A DNA stretch of 64,000 nt from assembly GCF_009749405.1 (NCBI RefSeq), contig NZ_WBIQ01000007.1, positions 62,001 to 126,000 of the forward strand, given 5' to 3'. The notes beneath the pieces were generated by a model. It had not been told where the DNA came from and ran no database searches. It saw nothing but the letters and a program-made list of their open reading frames with translations. Source of the stretch: Agromyces lapidis. GTDB lineage: Bacteria; Actinomycetota; Actinomycetes; Actinomycetales; Microbacteriaceae. Shown in pieces: positions 37,711 to 46,440 of this stretch. Position 1 is the stretch's first letter; each line of letters starts with the position of its first letter. The translations under genes were made by a program, and so were the position numbers.

Positions 37711-38393
37711 CCTGGCTCTGGTCGAATCTCGACCTGGTCGGCGAGCTGAGCCTCGTTCACCTGGCATTGTCGGTGCCCGCGATCATACTGAGCTTCGTGA
37801 TCTCCGTTCCGATCGGTTGGCTGGCGCACCGCTACCGGTGGTCGCGCGGCGTCCTGCTCACGCTCTGCGGGCTGCTCTACGCGATCCCGTCGCTCGCGCT
37901 GCTCATCGCCCTGCCCGTGTTCACGGGGCTCAGCGTGCGATCGCCCGTGAACCTCGTGGTCGCACTGACGCTCTACGGCATCGCCGTCATCGTGCGCACC
38001 GCCGCCGACGCCTTCGACGCGATCGACCGCGACGTGCGTCAGTCGGCGACTGCGGTCGGCTATTCGGCGTTCGGCCGGTTCCGCGCCGCCGAGCTCCCGC
38101 TCGCCGGCCCTGTGCTCCTCTCGGGGCTCAGGGTCGTCATCGTCAGCACGGTCAGCCTCGCGACCATCGGCGCCGTCATCGGAGTGCCGAGCCTCGGCAG
38201 CCTCTTCACCGACGGATTCCAGCGCGGCATCCAGGCCGAGATCGCCACCGGCATCGTCGCGACGATCCTGCTCGCCCTCCTGCTCGACCTGCTCGCCGTG
38301 CTGGCGGGCCGGCTGCTCATGCCGTGGACGCGGGCGGGCGCGGCCCGTCGGTCATCTTCGCAGGCACCGGTGGTCGAGGAGGTCCTGCCGTGA
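37707..38393 (+). CDS. Osmoprotectant-type ABC importer, permease 1
   Basis: A 228-aa membrane protein with about five spans and a BPD-transport inner-membrane domain (LYAIPSLALLIALPVFTGL, AVGYSAFGRFRAAELPLAGPVLLSGLRV is the EAA-like loop that contacts the ATPase). Its GTG overlaps the ATPase stop, and its own stop overlaps permease 2 (GTGA), so the three are coupled. OpuCB-like. Confidence 0.88.
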   Translation: MTWLWSNLDLVGELSLVHLALSVPAIILSFVISVPIGWLAHRYRWSRGVLLTLCGLLYAIPSLALLIALPVFTGLSVRSPVNLVVALTLYGIAVIVRTAADAFDAIDRDVRQSATAVGYSAFGRFRAAELPLAGPVLLSGLRVVIVSTVSLATIGAVIGVPSLGSLFTDGFQRGIQAEIATGIVATILLALLLDLLAVLAGRLLMPWTRAGAARRSSSQAPVVEEVLP

Positions 38394-39133
38394 ACCTCGT
38401 CGCGGACGGCATCGCCTGGATCCTCGACCCCGCCAACTGGCAGGGCGCGGGCAGCATCCCCGAGCGCATCGGCCAGCACCTGCTCCTCTCGCTCGTGGTG
38501 CTCCTCATCGCCTCGGCGATCGCGCTGCCCGCCGGCGCAGTGATCGGCCACACCGGCCGCGGCAAGCAGTTCGTCGTGATGGTCTCGGGCGGGTTGCGCG
38601 CACTGCCCACCCTCGGTGTGCTGACCCTCTTCGGGCTCTGGCTCGGCATCGGACTCGCGGCCCCGGTGATCTCGCTGGTCATCCTCGCGGTGCCGCCGTT
38701 GCTCGCCGGAGCCTACGCCGGATTCGAAGCGGTCGACCGCCGTACGATCGACGCGGCGCGCGCGATGGGCATGCGCGAGCGCGAGATCGTCGGCGGCGTC
38801 GAACTGCCGCTCGGGCTGCCGATCATCGTCGGCGGAGTGCGGTCTGCGGCGCTGCAGATCATCGCGACGGCGACCCTCGCCGCCTACGTGGCCGACGTCG
38901 GCCTCGGGCGGCCGATCTTCCAGGGGCTCAAGACGCGGGACTACGGCGAGATGCTCGGCGGCTCGATCCTCGTGATCCTGCTCGCGCTCCTCGTCGACGG
39001 TGCGTTCGCACTCGCGCAGCGCCTCGTCGTGCCCGCCGGCGTGCGGGCGACCAGAACTCGTGAACTCCGTTCGCGGCCGCCCCGGCCGCGAACGGTCGTG
39101 GGGCGACCCATCCATGAAGGGAACAGGCAATGA
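38390..39133 (+). CDS. Osmoprotectant-type ABC importer, permease 2
   Basis: A 247-aa paralogue of permease 1 with about five spans. It includes SGGLRALPTLGVLTLFGLWLGIGL and the ATPase-contact loop AARAMGMREREIVGGVELPLGLPIIVGGVRSA. The GTG at 38390 is chosen because it overlaps the permease 1 stop; the frame is open far upstream. The last bases overlap the binding-protein gene (ATGA). OpuCD-like. The permease pair presumably forms a heterodimer. Confidence 0.88.
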   Translation: MNLVADGIAWILDPANWQGAGSIPERIGQHLLLSLVVLLIASAIALPAGAVIGHTGRGKQFVVMVSGGLRALPTLGVLTLFGLWLGIGLAAPVISLVILAVPPLLAGAYAGFEAVDRRTIDAARAMGMREREIVGGVELPLGLPIIVGGVRSAALQIIATATLAAYVADVGLGRPIFQGLKTRDYGEMLGGSILVILLALLVDGAFALAQRLVVPAGVRATRTRELRSRPPRPRTVVGRPIHEGNRQ

Positions 39134-40056
39134 TCACAGCAGGAAAAGGCCGATTCGTCGCTCTGGCGGCGGTCGCGGTCGGGGCGACAGTGGCCCTGGC
39201 AGGGTGCGCATCGGGTGACCCGCTCGACAGCGGATCGGGCGAGACCGACGGCGGCGGCGAGACGCTCGTCGTCGGCTCGCAGGACTACTACTCCAACGAG
39301 ATCATCGCGCAGATCTACGCCCAGGCGCTCGAGGCGAACGGCTTCACGGTCGACCTCCAGTCCCGCATCGGGCAGCGCGAGGTCTACATGCCCGAGCTCG
39401 AGAGCGGCGCGATCGACGTCTTCCCCGAGTACACGGGCAACCTCCTGCAGTACTACGTGCCCGACACGACCGCGACGACGGCCGACGACGTCTACGCCGA
39501 GCTCGAAGGCGCGCTGCCCGACGGACTGCGCGTGCTCGACCAGTCCTCGGCCACCGATCAGGACTCGTACAACGTCACGAAGGAGTTCTCGGAGACGAAC
39601 GGCGTGACGAGCCTCGCCGACCTGGCGAAGGTCGAGACGCCGCTGACGCTCGGCGGCAACTCCGAGCTCGCGACCCGGCCCTACGGGCCCGACGGCCTGA
39701 AGTCGGTGTACGGCGTCGACGTCGCGTTCACGCCCATCGAAGACAGCGGCGGGCCGCTCACCATCAAGGCCCTCCAAGACGGCGCGGTGCAGCTCGTGAA
39801 CATCTACAGTGCGAACCCGGCGATCTCCACGAGCGACCTGGTGACCCTCGAAGATCCAGAGGGCCTCTTCCTCGCCTCGAACGTCGTCCCGGTGGTCAGC
39901 GAGAAGGTCGACGACGCGGCCGCCGAGGTGATCAACACGGTGAGCGCCGCGCTCACCGCCGACGACCTCGTCGCCCTCAACGCGTTGAGCGTCGACGAGC
40001 AGCAGTCGGCCGAGCAGATCGCGAGCGACTGGCTCGCCGAGCAGAGCCTGTTCTGA
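39130..40056 (+). CDS. Osmoprotectant-type ABC importer, substrate-binding lipoprotein
   Basis: A 308-aa OpuAC-type binding protein. The lipoprotein signal ends in LAGC, with C26 as the lipidated residue, so LspA processing is expected. The mature protein has ETLVVGSQDYYSNEIIAQIYAQALEANGF, ESGAIDVFPEYTGNLL and the hinge-like GGPLTIKALQDGAVQLVNIYSANP blocks. It delivers ligand to the permeases; glycine betaine, choline or a related compound is likely, not proven. AAGGGAAC precedes the ATG. It converges with dedA. Confidence 0.9.
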   Translation: MITAGKGRFVALAAVAVGATVALAGCASGDPLDSGSGETDGGGETLVVGSQDYYSNEIIAQIYAQALEANGFTVDLQSRIGQREVYMPELESGAIDVFPEYTGNLLQYYVPDTTATTADDVYAELEGALPDGLRVLDQSSATDQDSYNVTKEFSETNGVTSLADLAKVETPLTLGGNSELATRPYGPDGLKSVYGVDVAFTPIEDSGGPLTIKALQDGAVQLVNIYSANPAISTSDLVTLEDPEGLFLASNVVPVVSEKVDDAAAEVINTVSAALTADDLVALNALSVDEQQSAEQIASDWLAEQSLF

Positions 40057-40072
40057 TCGGCTCCGCGGCCGC

Positions 40073-40873
40073 CTAACGGTCGGCGTCGTGGTCCGAGGGG
40101 TCGGATGCCGAGGCATCCGGCCCCTCGTCGCGCCGCGGGACGCGCGCAGTCGCCGGCGACGTCGATCCCGCGCGCGGGAAGTCCGCGGGCGCGCTCATGG
40201 CGGTGTCGAGCGCGCCGGAGTCGTCGGCGGCCTCGGCGGCCTCCATGTGCTTGGCCTCGGAGCGCACGATGAGCTTCTTGGCCCCCCACACGACGAGGAG
40301 GAACAGTGCGATCACGGCGACGAAGATGTAGCCGGCCCAGTGCAGTTCGCGGCTGAGCTCGCGGTAGCTGCCCGCAGCCGCCCACCCGACCGAGACGTAG
40401 GCGAAGGCCCAGATGACGCACGCGGGCGCCGTCCAGGCGATGAACTTGCGGTACCGCATCGTGCTCATGCCGACCGTGAGCGGAATGAGCGAGTGCAGCA
40501 CGGGCAGGAAGCGCGAGATGAAGATCGCCGGCCCGCCGCGTCGGTCGAGGTAGCGCTGGGCACGATGCCAGTTCTCCTCGCCGAGCTTCTGGCCGAGGCG
40601 GGAGTGCAGGATGTGCGGTCCGAACCAGCGACCGAGCGCGAATCCGATGCTCTCGCCGATCAGCGCGCCGACGATGACCGTGAACGTGAGGCCCAGGTAC
40701 TCGCCGACGCTGTCGACCGCGGTCGCGGCGACGAGCACGATGGTGTCGCCCGGCACGACGAGCCCGATGAGCACGCTCGTCTCGAGCATGATGCCGAGGC
40801 CGGCGAGCAGGGTTCGGGCGACCGGGTCGACCGCCTGCACGGTGCTCAGGATCCAGTCGAGGATCTCGTTCAT
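40073..40873 (-). CDS. DedA-family membrane protein
   Basis: A 266-aa polytopic protein of the DedA/VTT superfamily. Blocks: ETSVLIGLVVPGDTIVLVAA, GALIGESIGFALGRWFGPHIL and SRFLPVLHSLIPLTVGMSTMRYRKFIAWTAPACVIWAF, with four to five membrane spans and a charged C-terminal tail of about 50 residues. DedA proteins are linked to proton-motive-force homeostasis and lipid-carrier recycling. The ATG lies 6 nt after TACGCT, so it has its own leaderless-type promoter, but it follows blaI and the M56 gene on the same strand. Confidence 0.9.
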   Translation of the reverse strand: MNEILDWILSTVQAVDPVARTLLAGLGIMLETSVLIGLVVPGDTIVLVAATAVDSVGEYLGLTFTVIVGALIGESIGFALGRWFGPHILHSRLGQKLGEENWHRAQRYLDRRGGPAIFISRFLPVLHSLIPLTVGMSTMRYRKFIAWTAPACVIWAFAYVSVGWAAAGSYRELSRELHWAGYIFVAVIALFLLVVWGAKKLIVRSEAKHMEAAEAADDSGALDTAMSAPADFPRAGSTSPATARVPRRDEGPDASASDPSDHDADR

Positions 40874-40879
40874 CGTTCG

Positions 40880-40885
40880 AGCGTA
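40880..40885 (-). promoter_or_regulatory. -10 hexamer of dedA
   Basis: TACGCT on the minus strand, 6 nt from the ATG at 40873. Confidence 0.45.
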
Positions 40886-40907
40886 ACCGGGGGCGTGCGC
40901 GGTCGCG

Positions 40908-41849
40908 TCACCCTGCGGGATGATCAGCCAGTACCGCGGTATAGGCCGCGAGGGGGACGATCAGCAGCAGCGCGGAGGCGCCGAGCACGAGCGCGCGGGG
41001 CACGGCCGGCGACGAGGATGCCGCGGGCACGACGTCGAGCCGGTCGAGCCGGGCCGTGAGCATGTCGGCGTCGGCGATCACGGTGTCGTCGCCGTAACCG
41101 CCCGGCCCGCCCCCGCCGACGACGAGGAGGGCGCCGCGGAGCGCCTCGTCGCCGGCCGCGCGGCGTGCGCGGTCGTCGGCGAGCATCTCCGCGAGGAGGA
41201 TGACGGACCGCTCGGCGCGATTCGCGATCGGGAACCACGGCAGGGCACTGTGCCAGGCGCGGAACGCGAGCAGCACGAGGTGGTGCAGCTGGTCGAGGTG
41301 GGCGCGCTCGTGGGCGATGACGGCCGCGAGCTCGTCGGGGGAGAGCGCGTCGATGAGCCCGTCGGTGAGCACGGTCGCGGTGCGGATGCCGGGAACGCAG
41401 TAGGCGAGTGGCGCGGGGTGGGCGAGCACCCGCGTGTGCGGCTGTCCCGGCATCGGGTCGCCGAGGAGGGACACGAGCTGGTGCTGGCGGCGCCGCTCGC
41501 GCTCCGCCCGCACGGCGGTGAGTGCGAGGTTCAGGGCGAGATGCACGGCGAGCCCCGCCGCCAGCGTGAGGGCGGCGAGGTGCACGACGCCGAACTGGGG
41601 CGGGATGGGGCCCGTGAAGAGCGCGGGCACGAGCGCGTGCCATGCGCCGAGGAGCGACCCGGCAGGTGAGGCGCCGAACACGAGCAGGCAGCCGATCATC
41701 GAAAGGCCGCCGGCCACGGCGATTGCCTGCCAGAGTGCGAGGGCGACGGCGGGGGAGTGTGCCGGCCACGCCGCGCGCGAGAGCACCAGCGGGATCGGCC
41801 ACGCGAGGGTGAGCGCGAGGGCGCCGAGGCCCACGGCGACGGCGACCAC
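40908..41849 (-). CDS. M56-family membrane metallopeptidase (BlaR1-like)
   Basis: A 313-aa membrane protease. Several spans (about residues 5-25, 36-60, 88-110 and 288-307) flank the cytoplasmic zinc motif H180-E-R-A-H184 (VIAHERAHLDQLHH), with AEMLADDRARRAAGD as the downstream part. In BlaR1/MecR1 systems this peptidase senses a signal and inactivates the BlaI repressor. No penicillin-binding sensor domain is present here, so the signal must be something else. The GTG is 2 nt after the blaI stop: a classic blaI-blaR pair. Confidence 0.88.
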   Translation of the reverse strand: MVAVAVGLGALALTLAWPIPLVLSRAAWPAHSPAVALALWQAIAVAGGLSMIGCLLVFGASPAGSLLGAWHALVPALFTGPIPPQFGVVHLAALTLAAGLAVHLALNLALTAVRAERERRRQHQLVSLLGDPMPGQPHTRVLAHPAPLAYCVPGIRTATVLTDGLIDALSPDELAAVIAHERAHLDQLHHLVLLAFRAWHSALPWFPIANRAERSVILLAEMLADDRARRAAGDEALRGALLVVGGGGPGGYGDDTVIADADMLTARLDRLDVVPAASSSPAVPRALVLGASALLLIVPLAAYTAVLADHPAG

Positions 41850-41851
41850 GG

Positions 41852-42226
41852 TCAGCGTCGGACGAGCTCGTCGAGGAGACGCCTGAGGGTCGCCGCCTCG
41901 CCGTCGCTCACGGTGCCCACGAATCGGGCCAGTGCGGCGTCGCGGTCGCTCGAACGGTCGAGCACCTCATGCATGAGCTCGGCGGTGTGCTCCTCGCGGG
42001 AGAGCAGCGCCTGATAGCGGTGCGGCCGGTGCTCGCGGGTGCGGCTGACGAAGCCCTTGCGCTCGAGTCGCGAGAGCACGGTGAGCACCGTGGTCGTCGC
42101 GACCGTGCGCCCGCTCTCGCCGTCGCGCATCGCGAGCGCGTCGCGCAGTTCGTTGGCCGAGAGCGCGGCGTCGCCCGACCAGAGCACCTCCATCACGGAG
42201 CGCTCGAGATCTCCGAGACTCGCCAT
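41852..42226 (-). CDS. blaI: BlaI/MecI-family transcriptional repressor
   Basis: A 124-aa winged-helix repressor. The N-terminal HTH (LGDLERSVMEVLWSGDAALSANELRDALA...TTVLTVLSRLERKGFVSR) and the C-terminal dimerisation and cleavage region (HTAELMHEVLDRSSDRDAALARFVGTVSDGEAATLRRLLDEL) are typical. It is divergent from cydA across 89 bp that contain two abutting palindromes. TAGTCT lies 6 nt from its ATG. In M. tuberculosis BlaI (Rv1846c) controls respiratory genes such as ATP synthase as well as blaC, so control of cyd is plausible here. Confidence 0.9.
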   Translation of the reverse strand: MASLGDLERSVMEVLWSGDAALSANELRDALAMRDGESGRTVATTTVLTVLSRLERKGFVSRTREHRPHRYQALLSREEHTAELMHEVLDRSSDRDAALARFVGTVSDGEAATLRRLLDELVRR

Positions 42227-42232
42227 GCCACC

Positions 42233-42238
42233 AGACTA
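42233..42238 (-). promoter_or_regulatory. -10 hexamer of blaI
   Basis: TAGTCT on the minus strand, 6 nt from the ATG at 42226. Seventeen bp further up, TAGAAC (weak -35) falls at the edge of palindrome 1. Confidence 0.5.
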
Positions 42239-42256
42239 CCGCCGATCTCCGTTTTG

Positions 42257-42273
42257 TTCTACGCTTCGTAGAA
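42257..42273. promoter_or_regulatory. Palindrome 1 in the blaI-cydA intergenic region
   Basis: TTCTACG-CTT-CGTAGAA, perfect 7-bp arms. The CTACG/CGTAG core resembles BlaI-type operators (TACA/TGTA-like dyads). It overlaps the predicted blaI -35, so autorepression is plausible. Confidence 0.65.
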
Positions 42274-42292
42274 GAACGTCGCTTCGACGTTC
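42274..42292. promoter_or_regulatory. Palindrome 2 in the blaI-cydA intergenic region
   Basis: GAACGTCG-CTT-CGACGTTC, perfect 8-bp arms with the same CTT centre. It abuts palindrome 1, with centres 18 bp apart, and ends 23 bp before the cydA start. Confidence 0.6.
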
Positions 42293-42315
42293 TCTCGTGT
42301 GAAAGAGGCATCCGT

Positions 42316-43728
42316 GTGAATGAGTTGCTCGACCCGCTGCTGCTCGCTCGATGGCAATTCGGTCTGACGACCGTCTACCACTTCCTGTTCGTCCCGATCA
42401 CGATCGGGCTCGCGACGACCGTCGCGGTCTTCCAGACCGCCTGGTTCCGCACCGACAAGGTCGAGTACCTGAAGATCACCAGGTTCTTCGGCACCCTCTT
42501 CCTCATCAACTTCGCGATGGGCGTCGTCACCGGCATCGTGCAGGAGTTCCAGTTCGGCATGAACTGGTCGGAGTACTCGCGCTTCGTCGGCGACGTCTTC
42601 GGCGCCCCGCTCGCGCTCGAGGGCCTGCTCGCCTTCTTCTTCGAGGCGACCTTCATCGGGCTCTGGATCTTCGGCTGGGACAAGCTCCCGCGCGGCATCC
42701 ACCTCGCGACCATCTGGTGCACGGCCGTCGGCACGATCGTCTCGGCGTACTTCATCCTCGCGGCGAACGCGTTCATGCAGAACCCCGTCGGCTACGAGAT
42801 GAACGTCGAGAAGGGTCGCGCCGAACTCGTCGACATCGGCGCGCTGCTCACCAACCCCGTGGCCCTCGCCGCGTTCCCGCACACGATCGCCGCGAGCTTC
42901 ATGGTGACCGCCGGCCTCATCATCTCGGCCGCCGCCTGGCACCTCGCGCGCAACCAGCACCTCGACACGATGCGGCCCGCGCTCAAGTTCGGCCTCTGGA
43001 CGATGGTCGGCGCCGGCATCCTCACGACGCTCTTCGGCGATCAGCTCAGCCTCGCGATGGTGGCCACGCAGCCGATGAAGATGGCGGCCGCGGAGGCGAC
43101 CTACGACACCGTCTGCGGGGCGGACGCCTCGTTCTCGCTGTTCACCCTCGGCACGCCCGACGGCACGAGCGAGCTGTTCTCGATCCGCGTGCCGTACCTG
43201 CTGTCGCTCCTCTCGACGCACACCTTCGACGGCTGCGTCGAGGGCATCAACGACCTGCAGGCGCAGTACACCGAGCTCTACGGCCCCGGTGACTACGCAC
43301 CGATCATCTGGGTCACCTACTGGGCGTTCCGCTGGATGATCGGGCTCGGCATGCTTCACGTCCTCGTCGCGGTCGTCGGCCTCTGGCTCACCCGCAAGGG
43401 CCGGATGCCGAAGCAGCGCTGGATCTGGAAGGTCGCGATCTGGAGCTTCCCGCTCTCGCTCGCCGCCATGAGCGTCGGCTGGGTCTTCACCGAGATGGGG
43501 CGTCAACCCTGGATCGTGTTCAGCCTGCTGCCCACCGAATCGGCGGTCTCGCCGAACGTCACCGGGCTCGACGTGCTCATCTCCCTCGTCGCGTTCACGC
43601 TCGTCTACGGTGCGCTCGCGGTCGTCGAAGTGCGGCTGATCCTCCGGGCCATCAAGAAGGGCCCGCCCGAACTCGGCGAACCCGACCCAGAGTCGGGCCG
43701 CATCGAACCCGCCACGACGGTCTACTGA
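42316..43728 (+). CDS. cydA: Cytochrome bd ubiquinol oxidase subunit I
   Basis: A 470-aa membrane subunit that carries the b-type and d-type haems and oxidises quinol, reducing oxygen without proton pumping. H22 in TTVYHFLFVP is the haem ligand near the N-terminus. EFQFGMNWSEYSRFVGD, ALEGLLAFFFEATFIGLWIFGWDKL and VGWVFTEMGRQPW are conserved. The Q-loop is short, as in other actinobacteria. GAAAGAGG precedes the GTG. The 5' region has two palindromes shared with blaI. cydB follows after 14 bp with AAAGGAGGAGG. Confidence 0.96.
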   Translation: MNELLDPLLLARWQFGLTTVYHFLFVPITIGLATTVAVFQTAWFRTDKVEYLKITRFFGTLFLINFAMGVVTGIVQEFQFGMNWSEYSRFVGDVFGAPLALEGLLAFFFEATFIGLWIFGWDKLPRGIHLATIWCTAVGTIVSAYFILAANAFMQNPVGYEMNVEKGRAELVDIGALLTNPVALAAFPHTIAASFMVTAGLIISAAAWHLARNQHLDTMRPALKFGLWTMVGAGILTTLFGDQLSLAMVATQPMKMAAAEATYDTVCGADASFSLFTLGTPDGTSELFSIRVPYLLSLLSTHTFDGCVEGINDLQAQYTELYGPGDYAPIIWVTYWAFRWMIGLGMLHVLVAVVGLWLTRKGRMPKQRWIWKVAIWSFPLSLAAMSVGWVFTEMGRQPWIVFSLLPTESAVSPNVTGLDVLISLVAFTLVYGALAVVEVRLILRAIKKGPPELGEPDPESGRIEPATTVY

Positions 43729-43742
43729 AAGGAGGAGGACAA

Positions 43743-44747
43743 GTGGATCTCCCCACGCTCTGGTTCTGGATCGTCGCATTCCTCTTCGTCGGCTACTTCG
43801 TACTCGACGGCTTCGACTTCGGCGTCGGCATGTCGCTGCCGTTCCTCGGCAAGGACGACACCGACCGCCGAGTGCTCATCAACACCATCGGCCCGGTCTG
43901 GGACCTCAACGAGACCTGGGTGATCGTCGCGGGCGCCGCGCTCTTCGCGGCCTTCCCCGAGTGGTACGCGACGCTCTTCTCCGGCTTCTACCTCGCGCTC
44001 CTGCTCATCCTGCTCGCACTCATCGTGCGCGGCGTCTCCTTCGAGTACCGCCACCAGCGCCCCGAGTCGCAGTGGAAGGGCCGGTTCGACCTGATGATCG
44101 TGATCGGCTCTGCGGTGCCCGCGCTGCTCTGGGGCGTCGCGTTCGCCAACATCGTGCAGGGGGTGCCGCTCGATGCCGACCACAACTACACGGGCACCCT
44201 GTTCGACCTCCTGAACCCGTACGCCCTCCTCGGCGGACTCACGACGCTCCTCCTCTTCTTCACGCACGGCGTCGTCTTCGTGTCGCTGAAGACGGAGGGC
44301 GAGCTGCGCGAGCGGGCCCGTCGGCTCGCGGTGCGCTCGGGGATCGTGTCGATCGTCGTGGCCGCGTCCTTCCTGCTGTGGACGGGGCTCGCGTTCGGCA
44401 CGTTGTGGTTCTGGATCCTCGCCGCGGTCGCCGCGGTCGCCCTCATCGGCGGCTGGCTCGCGAACCTGCGCGGCGCGGAGGGCATCGCGTTCACGCTCAT
44501 GGCCGCGACGATCGCCGCAGCGGTGTTCGCGCTGTTCGCGGCCCTGTTCCCCGATGTCATGCCGGCGTCGAACGATCCGGCGAACAGCCTCACGATCGAG
44601 AACGCCTCGTCGACGACGTACACGCTCACCTTCATGAGCTGGGTCGCGCTGATCTTCCTGCCGCTCATCCTCGCGTACCAGGGGTGGACCTACTGGGTCT
44701 TCCGCAAGCGCGTGAGCCGGGCGACGATCGAAGCCGCGACGCACTGA
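43743..44747 (+). CDS. cydB: Cytochrome bd ubiquinol oxidase subunit II
   Basis: A 334-aa membrane partner of CydA, with about eight spans. N-terminus LPTLWFWIVAFLFVGYFVLDGFDFGVGM is a hallmark; also GPVWDLNETWVIVAGAALFAAFPEWYATLFSGFYLALLLILLALIVRGVSFEYR. A strong AAAGGAGGAGG ribosome site precedes the GTG. cydD starts 11 bp after the stop. Confidence 0.96.
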   Translation: MDLPTLWFWIVAFLFVGYFVLDGFDFGVGMSLPFLGKDDTDRRVLINTIGPVWDLNETWVIVAGAALFAAFPEWYATLFSGFYLALLLILLALIVRGVSFEYRHQRPESQWKGRFDLMIVIGSAVPALLWGVAFANIVQGVPLDADHNYTGTLFDLLNPYALLGGLTTLLLFFTHGVVFVSLKTEGELRERARRLAVRSGIVSIVVAASFLLWTGLAFGTLWFWILAAVAAVALIGGWLANLRGAEGIAFTLMAATIAAAVFALFAALFPDVMPASNDPANSLTIENASSTTYTLTFMSWVALIFLPLILAYQGWTYWVFRKRVSRATIEAATH

Positions 44748-44757
44748 GCCGGCTCGC

Positions 44758-46440
44758 GTGAAACCTCTCGACCCCCGGCTCGTGCGCCGCTCGCGCGCCG
44801 CCCGCGGCTTCCTCGTCGCGGGCGGTGCGCTGGCCGTCGTGCAGGCGGCGGCGATCATCGCGGTGGCGTGGTCGATCGCGACCCTCGTCGTCGGCCTCAT
44901 CGAGGGCATGCCGATGAGCGAGGCATGGCCGGCCATCGGCGTGCTCGTGGCGGCCGCCTGCGCGCGGGCCCTCGCGAGCTGGGCTTGGGAGCTCGTCGGG
45001 TCGACGGGCGCGCAGCGCGTCAAGGGCGAGCTCCGGGCCGAACTGCTCGCGTCGCTCGAGCGGCGTCCGGGCGGCATCGCCGGGTTCTCGTCTGCGCGTA
45101 TCGCGACCCTGCTCGGCCCCGGCCTCGACGCGCTCGACGACTACTTCGGTCGCTACCTGCCGCAGCTCGTGCTCACGGTCGTCGCGACGCCGGCATGCAT
45201 CGCGGCGGCGTGGATCGCCGATCCGCTCTCGGGGCTCGTGCTCGTGATCGTGCTGCCGCTGATCCCGGTGTTCATGGCGCTCATCGGCATGGCAACCGAG
45301 GCGGTGCAGCGTCGCCAGTGGGAGAGCCTGTCGGTGCTCTCGCGCGGCTTCCTCGAGGTCGTCGGCGGGCTGTCGACGCTCATCCTGTACGGCCGGGCGG
45401 AGCGGCAGGCGCGCCGCATCCGCGAAGTGACCGACGGCTACCGGCGGCACACGATGAAAGTCCTGCGCATCACCTTCCTCTCGGGGTTCACGCTGGAGTT
45501 CGCCGCGAGCCTGTCGGTCGCGCTCGTCGCGGTGTCGATCGGCCTGCGACTCGTCGCGGGCGACATGTCGCTCGCCCCGGGGCTCTTCGTGCTCGTGCTC
45601 GCCCCCGAGGTGTTCCTGCCGCTCCGCAACGTCGGTGCGGCGTTCCACGCCTCGGCAGCCGGGGTCACTGCGGCCGACGACGCCTTCGCGCTGCTCGACG
45701 CAGCGACCGAGGAGCCTGGGACGGATGAAGCCGGCCCGGCCGCGAAGGAAGCGTTCGCCTCGTCGCTCGGCATGGCCCTCGGGCGCGAGGATGCCCCGGG
45801 GCACGCGCCGCGCGCCGGCCTGGTCGTCACCGGGCTCGACGTGCACCGCGGCGAACGGCCGGTGATCGCGGGTCTCGACGCCGTCGCCGCCCCGGGGTCG
45901 CTCATCGCCGTCACCGGCCCGAGCGGCAGCGGCAAGTCGACGCTCTTCGCCGCCCTCCTCGGCTTCGCGCCGATCGCGGCGGGGGAGATCACCTGGGGCG
46001 GCCGCTCGCTCGGCGGCCGTGGTCGCGAGCTGCTCGCCTGGGCCGGCCAGTCGCCGATGCTGCTCGCCGGCACCGTCGCCGAGAACGTGCGTCTGGGAGA
46101 CGAGGCGGCGGATCCCGAACTCCTCGAGCGGGCGTTCGGCGTCGCCGGAGTCGACGTCCCCGCCGAGCTCGTGCTCGGGCCGGGCGGCACGGGCCTGTCG
46201 GGAGGTCAGGCGCAGCGTGTGGCGATCGCGCGCGCGGTGCATCGTCTCCTCGCACGCCGACTGCCGCTCCTGCTCCTCGACGAGCCCACCTCGGCGCAGG
46301 ACGAGGGTCGTGAGTCCGCACTCGTCGAACACCTGCGTGCACTCTGCATCGAGGGGGTCACGGTGCTCGTCGCGACCCATCGCCCGGCGCTCGTCGACGC
46401 CGCCGACGGCATCATCGAGCCGGCGGTGGCCCATGTCTGA
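44758..46440 (+). CDS. cydD: Cysteine/glutathione-type ABC exporter subunit CydD
   Basis: A 560-aa half-transporter: six membrane spans then an ATPase with Walker A TGPSGSGKSTLF (about residue 385), signature GTGLSGGQAQRVAIARA and Walker B LLLLDEPTSAQDE. CydDC exports reduced thiols or handles haem and is needed for cytochrome bd assembly. The GTG start lies 11 bp after cydB. The 3' end overlaps cydC by 8 bp. Confidence 0.93.
   Translation: MKPLDPRLVRRSRAARGFLVAGGALAVVQAAAIIAVAWSIATLVVGLIEGMPMSEAWPAIGVLVAAACARALASWAWELVGSTGAQRVKGELRAELLASLERRPGGIAGFSSARIATLLGPGLDALDDYFGRYLPQLVLTVVATPACIAAAWIADPLSGLVLVIVLPLIPVFMALIGMATEAVQRRQWESLSVLSRGFLEVVGGLSTLILYGRAERQARRIREVTDGYRRHTMKVLRITFLSGFTLEFAASLSVALVAVSIGLRLVAGDMSLAPGLFVLVLAPEVFLPLRNVGAAFHASAAGVTAADDAFALLDAATEEPGTDEAGPAAKEAFASSLGMALGREDAPGHAPRAGLVVTGLDVHRGERPVIAGLDAVAAPGSLIAVTGPSGSGKSTLFAALLGFAPIAAGEITWGGRSLGGRGRELLAWAGQSPMLLAGTVAENVRLGDEAADPELLERAFGVAGVDVPAELVLGPGGTGLSGGQAQRVAIARAVHRLLARRLPLLLLDEPTSAQDEGRESALVEHLRALCIEGVTVLVATHRPALVDAADGIIEPAVAHV

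Noticed and set aside
40880-42226. A true beta-lactam resistance operon (blaI-blaR1)
   Set aside because: The M56 protein has no penicillin-binding sensor domain and no beta-lactamase gene is near.
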